This document shows positions 8,900-17,028 of a DNA stretch of 42,705 nt, piece after piece (position 1 is the stretch's first letter; each line of letters begins with the position of its first letter). Source of the DNA: Aquimarina amphilecti (GTDB lineage Bacteria > Bacteroidota > Bacteroidia > Flavobacteriales > Flavobacteriaceae); the NCBI RefSeq assembly GCF_900109375.1, contig NZ_FOAB01000014.1, positions 1 through 42,705 on the forward strand, given 5' to 3'. Made by a program: the position numbers and the translations under genes. The notes beneath the pieces are model-generated. The model did no database searches. It was not told the origin of the DNA and was given only the letters and a program-made list of their open reading frames with translations.

Positions 8900-8921
8900 G
8901 CATACTACTCTGGGGGATTTT
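8879..8921. terminator. Bidirectional terminator between flippase and basic repeat protein
   Basis: AAAATCCCCC-GAG pairs with CTC-GGGGGATTTT around a 15-16 base loop. It has an A-run on one side and a T-run on the other, so it works for both convergent genes. The left arm overlaps the 3' end of the flippase gene. Confidence 0.75.
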
Positions 8922-8960
8922 CCAACTAACCAACCAAAAAAATAAATTCTTTATAATTTT

Positions 8961-10226
8961 TTAACTTCTACTTCTAGCAGTACGAGATCTTGAATTATTT
9001 GATCTTGCTTTTCTGTTAGAAGTATTACTTCTTTGTTTTTGTGTTTTAGCTCTAGAACTATTAGTTCCTTTACTAGTATATCGACTGTTATTAGAACGTT
9101 TTGTTACATTTCCTGAACGATTATTTCTATTACTTTTAGTCGTTGTTCTTACTTTATTGTTACTTCTAGTAGATCTATTAGCAACTGTATTTCTAGTCCT
9201 CTGTGATCTTGGAGTCGATTTAACTCTATTCTGATCGGCTCTTCGAACTTGATTTCTTGTTTCTGCATTCCTTGTAGAGCGACTAGTAACTGCGTTTCTA
9301 GTTCTTTGCGTATTCTTTACTTTATTTCTGTTCTGAACACTTCTGTTAGTAGATCTTGCTCTATCTCTAGACTGTACACTTCTGCTTCTAGAAGTATTAT
9401 TATTTACTCCTGTTCTATTTCTATTTACAGAAGTAGATCTACTTCGATTTACAGTTCTATAATTACGATCATTTCTCTTATACATAGCCGTTCTTCTATC
9501 TCGAGATCTGTAATCAATACTTCTTGCTCTGCTAACTCTATTACCTCTATTATAACTAGCTACTCTTTGATTTGGTCTATAATAGTTACGACTTCTATAT
9601 GGTTTTGCGTAATACCCGTTGTAATAGTTTGTTCTAAAAACGTTAAATGAACATCTATATGGATTATAAAATCTTCTGTAAGGTCTGTTAAACACGATAC
9701 ATCTGCTTACAACTGGTACGGTAAAGAATGCGTGAAAAGGTCTGTATGTATAGTGTCTGTTAAAACTATTGATATATCCAGTACAGTTTATAAAATTACC
9801 GTAGCTATTATAGTTTACATATAAATCACCAACTCTAGATACTCTCCCAAAGCGATTGTAGTTAATGTATATATCACCTGCTTGACTAATTCTACCATAA
9901 TAATCATAGAAGATAGGTACATTTTCTACCTGAACTACAGCTCCATAATCATCATACTGTACGTAAGCATCGTAATCATAACCAGAATTGAAACTGATAT
10001 TTACTCCAGGACGATTAACATTAACGCTTACACCATTTCTCTGTCCGTTTACATAAAAATCAAACTGCCCATCTGCGTACACAGAAAATTCAACTCCGCT
10101 TTCACTAAAAATGAATGATTTTCCGTAATTATAATATCTAGAAACAGTTTCTGTATTTGTGTCAAAAGCATTAGCAGTAAAAGATGCTAATAGTAAGCCT
10201 GTAAATAGTAAAACAATATTTTTCAT
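8961..10226 (-). CDS. Secreted basic repeat protein with Arg/Ser/Asn-rich tail (paralog A)
   Basis: Not a family I can name. The 421-residue protein has a signal peptide (MKNIVLLFTGLLLASFTANA). Next is a domain with a sheet-like motif (GVEFSVYADGQFDFYVNG) and three tandem repeats of about 17-20 residues of the type YxRxGRVSRVGDLYVNYN (about 105-160), then a Tyr/Arg/Phe-rich stretch. The last ~200 residues are nearly all Arg, Ser, Asn, Thr and Lys, without acidic patches, so the mature protein is extremely basic. It shares the N-terminal block and the repeats with the protein encoded at 11649-12296, on the far side of the amidohydrolase gene. The two genes also share an upstream TTTTGGCACGC element and a 3'-UTR motif. 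The tail could bind anionic glycans, eDNA or lipids; that is inference. Codon use in the tail is low-complexity but in frame. Confidence 0.8.
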   Translation of the reverse strand: MKNIVLLFTGLLLASFTANAFDTNTETVSRYYNYGKSFIFSESGVEFSVYADGQFDFYVNGQRNGVSVNVNRPGVNISFNSGYDYDAYVQYDDYGAVVQVENVPIFYDYYGRISQAGDIYINYNRFGRVSRVGDLYVNYNSYGNFINCTGYINSFNRHYTYRPFHAFFTVPVVSRCIVFNRPYRRFYNPYRCSFNVFRTNYYNGYYAKPYRSRNYYRPNQRVASYNRGNRVSRARSIDYRSRDRRTAMYKRNDRNYRTVNRSRSTSVNRNRTGVNNNTSRSRSVQSRDRARSTNRSVQNRNKVKNTQRTRNAVTSRSTRNAETRNQVRRADQNRVKSTPRSQRTRNTVANRSTRSNNKVRTTTKSNRNNRSGNVTKRSNNSRYTSKGTNSSRAKTQKQRSNTSNRKARSNNSRSRTARSRS

Positions 10227-10282
10227 AATCTGTGATTTTAAAAGAAGTGTAAAAATTAGTTTTTATCACTCGTTTATATAGT

Positions 10283-10299
10283 ATCAAGCAGCGTGCCAA
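10283..10299 (-). promoter_or_regulatory. Sigma-54-like -24/-12 element upstream of paralog A
   Basis: On the minus strand, TTGGCACG-CTGC-TTGAT closely follows the sigma-54 consensus YTGGCACG-N4-TTGCW, differing at the C of the -12 GC pair. It lies 57-73 bp before ATG 10226. The longer block TTTTGGCACGC is repeated at the same place before the paralogous gene (12365-12382). Because the -12 GC is not intact in either copy, an alternative factor, such as an ECF sigma or an activator, remains possible. Confidence 0.5.
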
Positions 10300-10406
10300 A
10301 AACACAGATTATTGTATAGAGTATTAGTGAATGAAATGATTTTTATTTATAAAAACCTGTTTATTAGTGCTTTATGTTTATTTTTTTTGATTTAAGTAAA
10401 ATGGTG

Positions 10407-11504
10407 TTATTCTGGAAATAAATTTTTATCAATATTGGGAATAACATTTAATGCATTTTTATAATATAATTTTTTCAAGACTTCATCGCTTAAATCTAAC
10501 CCATACATTTTCCAGAAGGCATGATATCGTTTATAATATGGAAAATATTCATCATTGGATTCAAGAACTCTAAAATAAGTATAGTATTCTTCAGGATTCC
10601 AGGAATCTTTACCGAACATTATTCTATCTTGATATTTAGTCAAAAAAACTTTAGCATTTCGTGGTTGTCTTCCAAGTTCGGCAATCACCGCTCCGATTTC
10701 AGAATACATATTTGGTATTTCGTCCATTAACTTGGCAAGTTTCGCTAAATCATTCCCATACCACCCTAAATGTGCATTAATAAATTTAGTGTTTGTATGT
10801 TTTCTAAATATGCTATGTTGTTCCTTTATAATTGTTTCCCACGAGCCAGTCACATTAGCATCTCTTTTTCTTCTTGAGCGTAGTTTTAATTCTAACCATC
10901 TTTCATTTTGATTATCGTGTGCATCCCAAAATGATTTCGGATCTGCAGCGTGGATTAATACAGGAATACCTAATTCACCACATTTTTCCCATACAGGTCC
11001 GATGCGAGGATCATTTATTTTAATTCTATTGCCTTTACTATCTTTATTATCCATTCCTTGGCTTTTATATATTTTTAAACCATTGGCACCCATAGCTACA
11101 TCTTTTTCTAATTGAGCGACGGTGTTTTCCGTCCAATTTGGATCATCAATACCTTGTAAGTTAATATTGGTAAACACTATAAAGCGTGAGGGAGTATTGG
11201 TTTTTACATTTTCTAATGCTCCTTTTAGATGCTCATCAGATCCTCTTCCTCGGCCAGATAAATTAACCATTACCGCCATGTTTAATTTATCCATTTCAGT
11301 TACTAACTCCTTTAGATCTTGAGTAGGCATTCTAAACTGATGGTTGTGTACATCGATAAAAGGAAATTTTGCTTTTTTTATGATATTTTCTGGAACCACA
11401 AGGGTAGAAGGGGGATCATAATCTTCAAATTGCATTTTTTGTGCAACCAACATGTGAATACTTAAAATTGAAATTACGAAGAATGAGATTTTGTAGAATT
11501 TCAT
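10407..11504 (-). CDS. Exported amidohydrolase (amidohydrolase_2 / PF04909-type TIM barrel)
   Basis: A 365-residue metal-dependent hydrolase with a signal peptide (MKFYKISFFVISILSIHMLV-AQ). The active-site set of the superfamily is visible: DVHNH (H53, H55), GLKIYKS (K144 or K147), LIHAAD (H185), NAHLGW (H245) and FGKDSW (D300). Members hydrolyse or decarboxylate cyclic amides, lactones or aromatic acids; the substrate here is unknown, and export to the periplasm is the unusual trait. The gene stands alone between the two secreted basic-repeat paralogs, with a terminator (11588-11620) separating it from the upstream one, so co-transcription is unlikely. The start at ATG 11504 gives a plausible signal peptide directly. 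Confidence 0.88.
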   Translation of the reverse strand: MKFYKISFFVISILSIHMLVAQKMQFEDYDPPSTLVVPENIIKKAKFPFIDVHNHQFRMPTQDLKELVTEMDKLNMAVMVNLSGRGRGSDEHLKGALENVKTNTPSRFIVFTNINLQGIDDPNWTENTVAQLEKDVAMGANGLKIYKSQGMDNKDSKGNRIKINDPRIGPVWEKCGELGIPVLIHAADPKSFWDAHDNQNERWLELKLRSRRKRDANVTGSWETIIKEQHSIFRKHTNTKFINAHLGWYGNDLAKLAKLMDEIPNMYSEIGAVIAELGRQPRNAKVFLTKYQDRIMFGKDSWNPEEYYTYFRVLESNDEYFPYYKRYHAFWKMYGLDLSDEVLKKLYYKNALNVIPNIDKNLFPE

Positions 11505-11587
11505 AAAAAATTATATTGCTATTTTACTATATAAATATAAAATATTCACCTTGTCTAGAAGAAACCTTAACATTTTTAGTTAAAAGA

Positions 11588-11620
11588 GAAAGCCTGCTAT
11601 CAAAACGATAACAGGCTTTC
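11588..11620 (-). terminator. Terminator after paralog B
   Basis: GAAAGCCTG-C-TATC pairs with GATA-A-CAGGCTTTC around a short loop, with a T-rich stretch (TCTCTTTT) following on the minus strand. It lies 28 bp past the stop of the 11649-12296 gene. Confidence 0.75.
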
Positions 11621-11648
11621 TAACAACTAACCAACTAACTAAATTATA

Positions 11649-12296
11649 TTAATCATCATCATGATTATTATATTTCTTTTTTCTTTTTCTATTCTTGTAA
11701 TTATCATCATCATTATGATTTTTCCAATCTTTATGATTTGATTTTCTATTAAAGTTATAATGAGAATCGTGAGTGATACTACATCCATCTACACCACAGA
11801 AACCGCATCCTGTATGATGAATATTTCCTTCTATATGTTTTATTCTTCCTCTTTTTCCATAATATATGTGTAGTCCACCAATCTTAGCTAATTTTCCTCT
11901 TCTGTTATATTTAATTAAAACGGAACCAATTCTTTTAACTTGATCAAATCTATTATATCCTATGGTGGTAATACCAACACGTCTTAATCTTCCATAGTAA
12001 TCATATCTTACAGTAAAACGATTATTCGATCTGTAACCTCTAGTACGTCCAGGAGTATTATAATTTCTAGTATTCCAATCCCGATTATTATAGTTTCTTC
12101 TTCTAGGAGTTTTAAAATCAATTTCTCCATTAGGATATACAAAGAATCTTATACCACCTTCGACAAATACAATAGGTTGTGTATCACGATAGCGTTTTGT
12201 AACCCTATCAACTTGATCCGACAGTTCTTGATTGGTCGCTTGTGCAGTTGTTCCAATTAGTAACATTGCTGCAATAAAAAGTATCATTTTTTTCAT
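11649..12296 (-). CDS. Secreted basic repeat protein (paralog B)
   Basis: A 215-residue exported protein of unknown function, paralogous to the 8961-10226 product. It has a signal peptide (MKKMILFIAAMLLIGTTAQA), the shared block FVEGGIRFFVYPNGEIDFKT and three tandem repeats (YDYYGRLRRVG..., YNRFDQVKRIGSVLIKYNRR, GKLAKIGGLHIYYGKRGRIK). A short Cys/His cluster follows (HHTGCGFCGVDGC, then His residues), which could bind a metal and is absent from paralog A. The tail is Asn/Asp/Lys/His-rich and ends in NNHDDD, so it differs from paralog A's Arg/Ser tail: the conserved unit is the repeat domain, and the tails evolve freely. It has its own terminator and the same upstream TTTTGGCACGC element. Confidence 0.8.
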   Translation of the reverse strand: MKKMILFIAAMLLIGTTAQATNQELSDQVDRVTKRYRDTQPIVFVEGGIRFFVYPNGEIDFKTPRRRNYNNRDWNTRNYNTPGRTRGYRSNNRFTVRYDYYGRLRRVGITTIGYNRFDQVKRIGSVLIKYNRRGKLAKIGGLHIYYGKRGRIKHIEGNIHHTGCGFCGVDGCSITHDSHYNFNRKSNHKDWKNHNDDDNYKNRKRKKKYNNHDDD

Positions 12297-12364
12297 AACT
12301 AAAATGTTTTGGGTTTTTACCTACTCATTAGCTTTTCGGTTTCCGCTATTTGATTAGTAAATAA

Positions 12365-12382
12365 CCAAATGGCGTGCCAAAA
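12365..12382 (-). promoter_or_regulatory. Sigma-54-like element upstream of paralog B
   Basis: On the minus strand, TTTTGGCACG-CCAT-TTGG has the same TTTTGGCACGC core as the element before paralog A and the N4-TTG spacing of a -24/-12 promoter. The -12 GC is GG here. It lies about 69-86 bp before ATG 12296. Confidence 0.5.
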
Positions 12383-12423
12383 TTTTTTGTGTTATGATGA
12401 AATGTTTGTTAAAAGAGGTGTAG

Positions 12424-13068
12424 TTAGTTGTTTTTCAAGTGTTTGATTATCTCTTCTGGATCAGCTCTTTCTTTGTAATCTTCTTTAATAAAATCATATG
12501 TAATAGTTCCGTCTTGATCAATTACATAAGTTGCAGCAATAGGTAATTGATGATCTTCGTTACCGTTACTTTTAATTAAATCTATTCCAAACCCTTTATA
12601 AACTTCTATTAAATCTTTTGGTAGCGTGAATACTAAATTAAATTCATTTGCAATTTTATTATCAATATCAGAGAGAACTTCAAAACTCAGATTATTTTTC
12701 TCAGATGTATTAAGAGAATTATCAGGTGTTTCTGGGCTAATTGCAACCAAAGTAGCTCCCAACGCTTCGAATTGATTTTGAAACCCTTGTAAAGCTTGTA
12801 ATTCTAGATTACAATAAGGACACCAACCGCCGCGATAAAAAGTAAGTACCACTTTTTTGGAAACTAATAATTCTTGTATAGATATATTTTTATCCGCAGC
12901 ATTTGGTAATTGTATTTCTGGTATTTTATCACCCGTCTTTAACGATCGATTTGCTAGTTGACTGTCTCTAAGTTCAGAGATACCAGTATTCATTATTTTA
13001 TGAACGGTTTCTGGATATTTATTTGCTGATTGAGCAGCTCGTGTTTTTAATTGTTCTGTAAGTGACAT
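12424..13068 (-). CDS. Peroxiredoxin-like protein (AhpC/TSA thioredoxin fold)
   Basis: A 214-residue cytosolic redox protein. An N-terminal helical extension (1-45) precedes the thioredoxin fold, whose active site is FYRGGWCPYCNLELQAL with C83 and C86 in a CxxC arrangement. VAISPETPD and ATYVIDQDGTITYDF are the typical later strands. It belongs to the peroxiredoxin-like group that reduces peroxides or disulfides; the CxxC differs from the classic 1-Cys or 2-Cys spacing, so a thioredoxin-like reductase role is also possible. It lies 85 bp downstream of uvrA on the same strand, perhaps on its read-through transcript. Confidence 0.87.
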   Translation of the reverse strand: MSLTEQLKTRAAQSANKYPETVHKIMNTGISELRDSQLANRSLKTGDKIPEIQLPNAADKNISIQELLVSKKVVLTFYRGGWCPYCNLELQALQGFQNQFEALGATLVAISPETPDNSLNTSEKNNLSFEVLSDIDNKIANEFNLVFTLPKDLIEVYKGFGIDLIKSNGNEDHQLPIAATYVIDQDGTITYDFIKEDYKERADPEEIIKHLKNN

Positions 13069-13153
13069 TCTTTAAATTTTAATTATTGGTTAGCTTAGCC
13101 GTAATGTTTCACTTTACTTTACAGAATAATTTATTACAATTATGTTAATGTTT

Positions 13154-15934
13154 TTAAATCTTTTCTTTTAGATATTGACCAGTATATGATTTTTTGTTTT
13201 TGCTAACTTCTTCTGGAGTTCCTTTAGCAATAATAACCCCTCCATTTATTCCTCCTTCCGGACCTAAGTCTATAACATAATCAGCACATTTTACTAAATC
13301 TAAGTTATGTTCAATAACTAAAATAGAATGTCCTTTGGCAATTAATTCATTAAACGATTTTAATAGTTTTTTAATATCGTGAAAATGTAAACCCGTCGTT
13401 GGTTCATCAAAAATAAACAATGCTTTATCTTTGGTATTTCCTTTTACCAAAAATGAAGCAAGCTTAATTCGTTGTGCTTCTCCACCGGAAAGGGTAGAGG
13501 AACTCTGACCTAATTGCACATATCCAAGACCTACATCCTGCAAAGGTTGTAGTTTTCTTATAATTTTAGCTTGATTATGTTCTGAGAAAAAATCGATAGC
13601 ATTATCAATAGTCATTGTAAGGATATCGTCTATGTTTTTATCTTCAAAAGTTACTTCTAGCACATCTTTTTTAAATCGCTTTCCACCACAAGTTTCACAT
13701 TCTAAATGCACATCTGCCATGAACTGCATTTCTATAGTTACTTCTCCTTCTCCTTTACAAGTTTCACAGCGTCCTCCATCTACATTAAATGAAAAGTGTT
13801 TGGATTGGTAATTACGGATTTTCGAAAGTTTTTGACTGGCAAATAGAGCTCTAATATCATCATATGCTTTAATGTAGGTAACTGGATTGGACCTAGAAGA
13901 ACGACCGATAGGATTTTGATCTACAAATTCTACATGCTTTATATTACTGTAATTTCCTTTTAACTCTGTAAATTGTCCAGCTTTTTCACCATAACCGCCC
14001 AATTGTTTTAAAATAGCCGGATATACAATCTTCTTTACTAAAGTACTTTTTCCACTACCAGAAACTCCAGTGATTGCTGTGAAAATACCAAGTGGAATTT
14101 TTACATCTACATTTTTTAAATTATTTTCTCTCGCACCAATAATTTCTAAATAATATTTAGAAGTTTTTCTTTCTTTAGGCACTTCAATTTCTAGATCACC
14201 ATTCAGGTATTTTGCAGTAAGAGAATCGGAGGCAAGGATTTGATCAAAAGTACCATTAGCTACTAAATTACCTCCAAAAGTACCCGCTTCCGGCCCAATA
14301 TCTAGAATAACATCAGCAGCTTTCATAATATCTTCATCATGCTCAACTACAATAACTGTATTCCCCAAATCACGCAAAGACTGAAGAACTTTTATTAATT
14401 TTTCGGTGTCTTTAGGGTGCAAACCTATACTTGGTTCATCTAAAATATACATCGATCCCACCAAACTACTACCTAAAGAAGTTGCTAGATTAATTCGCTG
14501 AGATTCTCCACCAGATAAAGTATTTGATTTACGGTTTAATGTTAGGTATTGTAATCCTACATTGTCCAAAAACTCTAGTCTACTATTTATTTCTTTTAAT
14601 AAACGTTTACCAATTTGTGCATCATATTCATTAAGTTCGATGGTTTTAAAGAAATCTGAGAGTTCATCTAACGGCTTTTCTACAAGGTCTGTAAGAGTAG
14701 CGTTACTAATTTTCACATAATTAGTTTCAGAACGTAATCTTTTCCCTTTACAACTAGCACATTTGGTCTTACCGCGGTATCGTGAAAGCATTACTCTGTT
14801 TTGAATTTTGTAGGCTTTTGCTTCTAATTCAATAAAAAAACTATCTATACCTTCAAAATATTTATTTCCTTTCCAAAGTAATTCTTTATGTTCAGGAGAT
14901 AGTTCGAAATAGGGTTTGTGTATCGGAAAATCGAATTTGTATGCACTATTAACTAGTTGATCTTTATACCAACTCATTGTGTCACCTTTCCAAGGAAAAA
15001 CAGCTCCTTCATATATACTAAGAGAAGTATTTGGTATCACAAGATCTTCATCAATACCAATTACATCACCGTATCCTTCGCATTCCGGACAGGCTCCATA
15101 CGGATTATTGAAGCTAAATAAATGAACATTAGGTTCTAAAAAAGTCATCCCATCCAACTCAAATTTATTACTAAATTGTCGTGAGCTATTATCTTTTAAG
15201 GTTTCAATATAACAGGTTCCTTTTCCTTCAAAAAAAGCAGAGGCTACTGCATCTGCTAAACGATTATAAAAATCTTCTTCATCTCGTTTTATAATTCGGT
15301 CAATAACAAGATGAACTATGTCTTTTTTGGTAATATGCGCTTCTTCGATCCTACAAACAGTATCATTGATTTTTACTCGAGCATATCCTTGTTGTTGTAA
15401 TACTTTAAGTTTCTCTTCTGTTGTTCTGCCGCTTTCTACGTGAATTGGTGCAAGTAATAATAACTTTTCACCTTCTTCACATTCTTTTACATATTCAATA
15501 ACATCAGTTACCGTATCTTTTTTGACCTGATTACCTGAAATAGGAGAGTAGGTTTTTCCTATTCTAGCAAAAAGTAATTTTAAATAATCATATATCTCTG
15601 TAGTCGTACCTACGGTGGATCTTGGATTCGTAGAATTCACTTTTTGTTCAATGGCAATAGCAGGAGCTATCCCTTTTATATATTCTACTTTGGGTTTATT
15701 AAGTCGTCCAAGGAATTGCCTTGCGTAAGAAGAAAGACTTTCTACATACCTCCTTTGCCCCTCAGCATATAATGTGTCAAATGCTAGACTAGATTTACCT
15801 GACCCAGATAACCCAGTGATTACCACTAATTTATTTCTTGGGATTGCTGCATCTAAATTTTTGAGATTATGCAGTTTGGCTCCTTTAATTAATATATTGT
15901 GTTTTGGATCTAGGGTAGTAATGTCTTGAATCAT
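13154..15934 (-). CDS. uvrA: UvrA, excinuclease ABC subunit A
   Basis: Damage-recognition ATPase of nucleotide excision repair, acting as a dimer with UvrB. The 926 residues contain two ABC ATPase halves: Walker A GLSGSGKSS (41-49) and GVSGSGKST, signatures LSGGESQRINLA and LSGGEAQRIKLA, and Walker B DEPSIGLHP and DEPTTGLHF. Zn-binding Cys pairs are CPEC and CASC in the first half, and CETCKGEG and CETCGGKRF in the second. The CxxC pair that usually precedes the FSFNNP motif is absent here (FSNKFELDG instead), so the first zinc module looks reduced. ATG 15934 is preferred: the upstream TTG at 15958 lies within a TATATTTG -7 element (15956-15963), leaving a leader of about 15 nt. Confidence 0.96.
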   Translation of the reverse strand: MIQDITTLDPKHNILIKGAKLHNLKNLDAAIPRNKLVVITGLSGSGKSSLAFDTLYAEGQRRYVESLSSYARQFLGRLNKPKVEYIKGIAPAIAIEQKVNSTNPRSTVGTTTEIYDYLKLLFARIGKTYSPISGNQVKKDTVTDVIEYVKECEEGEKLLLLAPIHVESGRTTEEKLKVLQQQGYARVKINDTVCRIEEAHITKKDIVHLVIDRIIKRDEEDFYNRLADAVASAFFEGKGTCYIETLKDNSSRQFSNKFELDGMTFLEPNVHLFSFNNPYGACPECEGYGDVIGIDEDLVIPNTSLSIYEGAVFPWKGDTMSWYKDQLVNSAYKFDFPIHKPYFELSPEHKELLWKGNKYFEGIDSFFIELEAKAYKIQNRVMLSRYRGKTKCASCKGKRLRSETNYVKISNATLTDLVEKPLDELSDFFKTIELNEYDAQIGKRLLKEINSRLEFLDNVGLQYLTLNRKSNTLSGGESQRINLATSLGSSLVGSMYILDEPSIGLHPKDTEKLIKVLQSLRDLGNTVIVVEHDEDIMKAADVILDIGPEAGTFGGNLVANGTFDQILASDSLTAKYLNGDLEIEVPKERKTSKYYLEIIGARENNLKNVDVKIPLGIFTAITGVSGSGKSTLVKKIVYPAILKQLGGYGEKAGQFTELKGNYSNIKHVEFVDQNPIGRSSRSNPVTYIKAYDDIRALFASQKLSKIRNYQSKHFSFNVDGGRCETCKGEGEVTIEMQFMADVHLECETCGGKRFKKDVLEVTFEDKNIDDILTMTIDNAIDFFSEHNQAKIIRKLQPLQDVGLGYVQLGQSSSTLSGGEAQRIKLASFLVKGNTKDKALFIFDEPTTGLHFHDIKKLLKSFNELIAKGHSILVIEHNLDLVKCADYVIDLGPEGGINGGVIIAKGTPEEVSKNKKSYTGQYLKEKI

Positions 15935-15955
15935 AGCAATTATGCGGTGTGAGGA

Positions 15956-15963
15956 CAAATATA
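15956..15963 (-). promoter_or_regulatory. -7 element (TATATTTG) of uvrA
   Basis: Perfect TAnnTTTG match on the minus strand, 22 bp upstream of ATG 15934. It decides the uvrA start. No -33 TTTG at ideal spacing. Confidence 0.5.
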
Positions 15964-16032
15964 ATAATTACTAAACAAGTATTCTAAGGTATTGATATTG
16001 AAAGTTAAGTTAAAAAAATTAACACAAAATAG

Positions 16033-16062
16033 TTTGATTTTCAAGGATTGTTACTATATTAG
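16033..16062 (+). promoter_or_regulatory. Promoter of the ECF sigma gene
   Basis: TTTG (16033-16036), an 18-bp spacer, then TATATTAG (16055-16062), one mismatch from TAnnTTTG. The leader to ATG 16175 would be about 105 nt. Confidence 0.45.
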
Positions 16063-16174
16063 CCCCAGTAATTGAACCAAAATCTAAAAAAGAATAGCCT
16101 ATAGTATACCATTACTTTAAAGTTTAACATAGCCCGAGCCCCAAGCTTGTTGGTACTAAAATAAAGTGATAGGT

Positions 16175-16759
16175 ATGAAAGATTACAAGATATCAGATGC
16201 TGTTCTGGTTAATAATTACATCAAAGGTGACGAATGTGCATTATCTACGTTAATAGAACGTCACAAGCAACGTATTTACAGTTTTATTTATTCTAAAGTT
16301 TTTGATAGAGATGTCGCTGAAGATATTTTTCAGGATACTTTTATTAAAGTGATTCGTACACTAAAACTTGGAAAATATAACGAAGAAGGAAAATTTTTAC
16401 CTTGGGTGATGCGTATTGCACATAATTTAGTGATTGATCATTTTAGAAAAGGTAACCGTATGCCTAAATTCGAAGATAATGGAGAATTTAGTATATTCTC
16501 TATTATTAGTGATGGAGATCTAAATGCGGAAAAAAGAATAATCAAAGATCAAGTAGAAGAAGACTTGCGTAATTTGATACAGGAATTACCTGAAGACCAA
16601 AAGGAAGTTTTGGTTATGAGAATGTATAGAGATATGAGCTTTAAAGAAATCTCTGATAAAACAGGTGTAAGTATCAATACTGCGTTAGGAAGAATGAGAT
16701 ACGCTTTAATAAACCTTAGAAAGGTTATTGAGAAAAACAACATTGTTTTAACGAATTAA
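16175..16759 (+). CDS. ECF-type RNA polymerase sigma factor
   Basis: A 194-residue sigma-70 family protein. Region 2 (about 22-95) includes DRDVAEDIFQDTFIKVIRTL and the core-binding/-10 helix PWVMRIAHNLVIDHFRK; a linker follows, then region 4 (about 135-190) with LPEDQKEVLVMRMYRDMSF, KEISDKTGVSINTALGRMRY as the helix-turn-helix. Start ATG 16175 is preferred over the in-frame GTG at 16166. No FecR/anti-sigma membrane protein is encoded next to it; instead a 49-residue conserved-looking ORF lies 74 bp downstream before a terminator, so the pair probably forms the transcription unit. Regulation by that microprotein or by other means is unknown. Confidence 0.93.
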   Translation: MKDYKISDAVLVNNYIKGDECALSTLIERHKQRIYSFIYSKVFDRDVAEDIFQDTFIKVIRTLKLGKYNEEGKFLPWVMRIAHNLVIDHFRKGNRMPKFEDNGEFSIFSIISDGDLNAEKRIIKDQVEEDLRNLIQELPEDQKEVLVMRMYRDMSFKEISDKTGVSINTALGRMRYALINLRKVIEKNNIVLTN

Positions 16760-16833
16760 CATTTCTTTATGCAATAAAGTATATTTGTCATCGTTATTTA
16801 TAAAAAATAACCCTTACTTTAAGATAAGTTAAT

Positions 16834-16983
16834 ATGGCAAAATTTTACTTTAAGTCTTCTCGAAAAGAGGAGCAACAACAATTAGTACCAAAGAAAATTA
16901 CAGTAGATTTTCTTTTGAATTACTCAAAGGCTTTAAGTGTTATAGATTACAATAAAATGAAGTTTGAAGCGCTTCTAAATTAA
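16834..16983 (+). CDS. 49-residue microprotein downstream of the sigma factor
   Basis: A short ORF beginning MAKFYFKSSRKEEQQQLVPK and ending NKMKFEALLN. It has no signal peptide or membrane helix, a basic/Gln-rich first third, and a short helical core (ITVDFLLNYSKALSVID). It begins 74 bp after the sigma factor stop and ends 14 bp before a strong terminator, so it is the last gene of that transcript. The coding call rests on position, a well-formed ATG frame filling the gap, and my recollection of similar small proteins beside flavobacterial sigma factors, which I could not verify. It could be a sigma-regulating peptide; that is speculation. Confidence 0.65.
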   Translation: MAKFYFKSSRKEEQQQLVPKKITVDFLLNYSKALSVIDYNKMKFEALLN

Positions 16984-16996
16984 AACTAAACTTTGT

Positions 16997-17028
16997 AAAA
17001 GACCTGCTATGATAATAGCGGGTCTTTT
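16997..17028. terminator. Bidirectional terminator between sigma unit and nth
   Basis: AAAAGACCTGCTAT pairs with ATAGCGGGTCTTTT (one G-T) around GATA, followed by T-rich sequence on the plus strand. The stop codon of the convergent nth gene (17027-17029) falls within the right arm. Confidence 0.85.

Noticed and set aside
8961..9600. Possible CRISPR-like or tandem DNA repeat
   Set aside because: The repetition is low-complexity coding for Arg/Ser/Asn, with no fixed repeat unit or spacers.
9249..9650. Ser/Ile-rich plus-strand ORF
   Set aside because: Antisense of the Arg/Ser tail of the basic repeat protein; no start context or family match.
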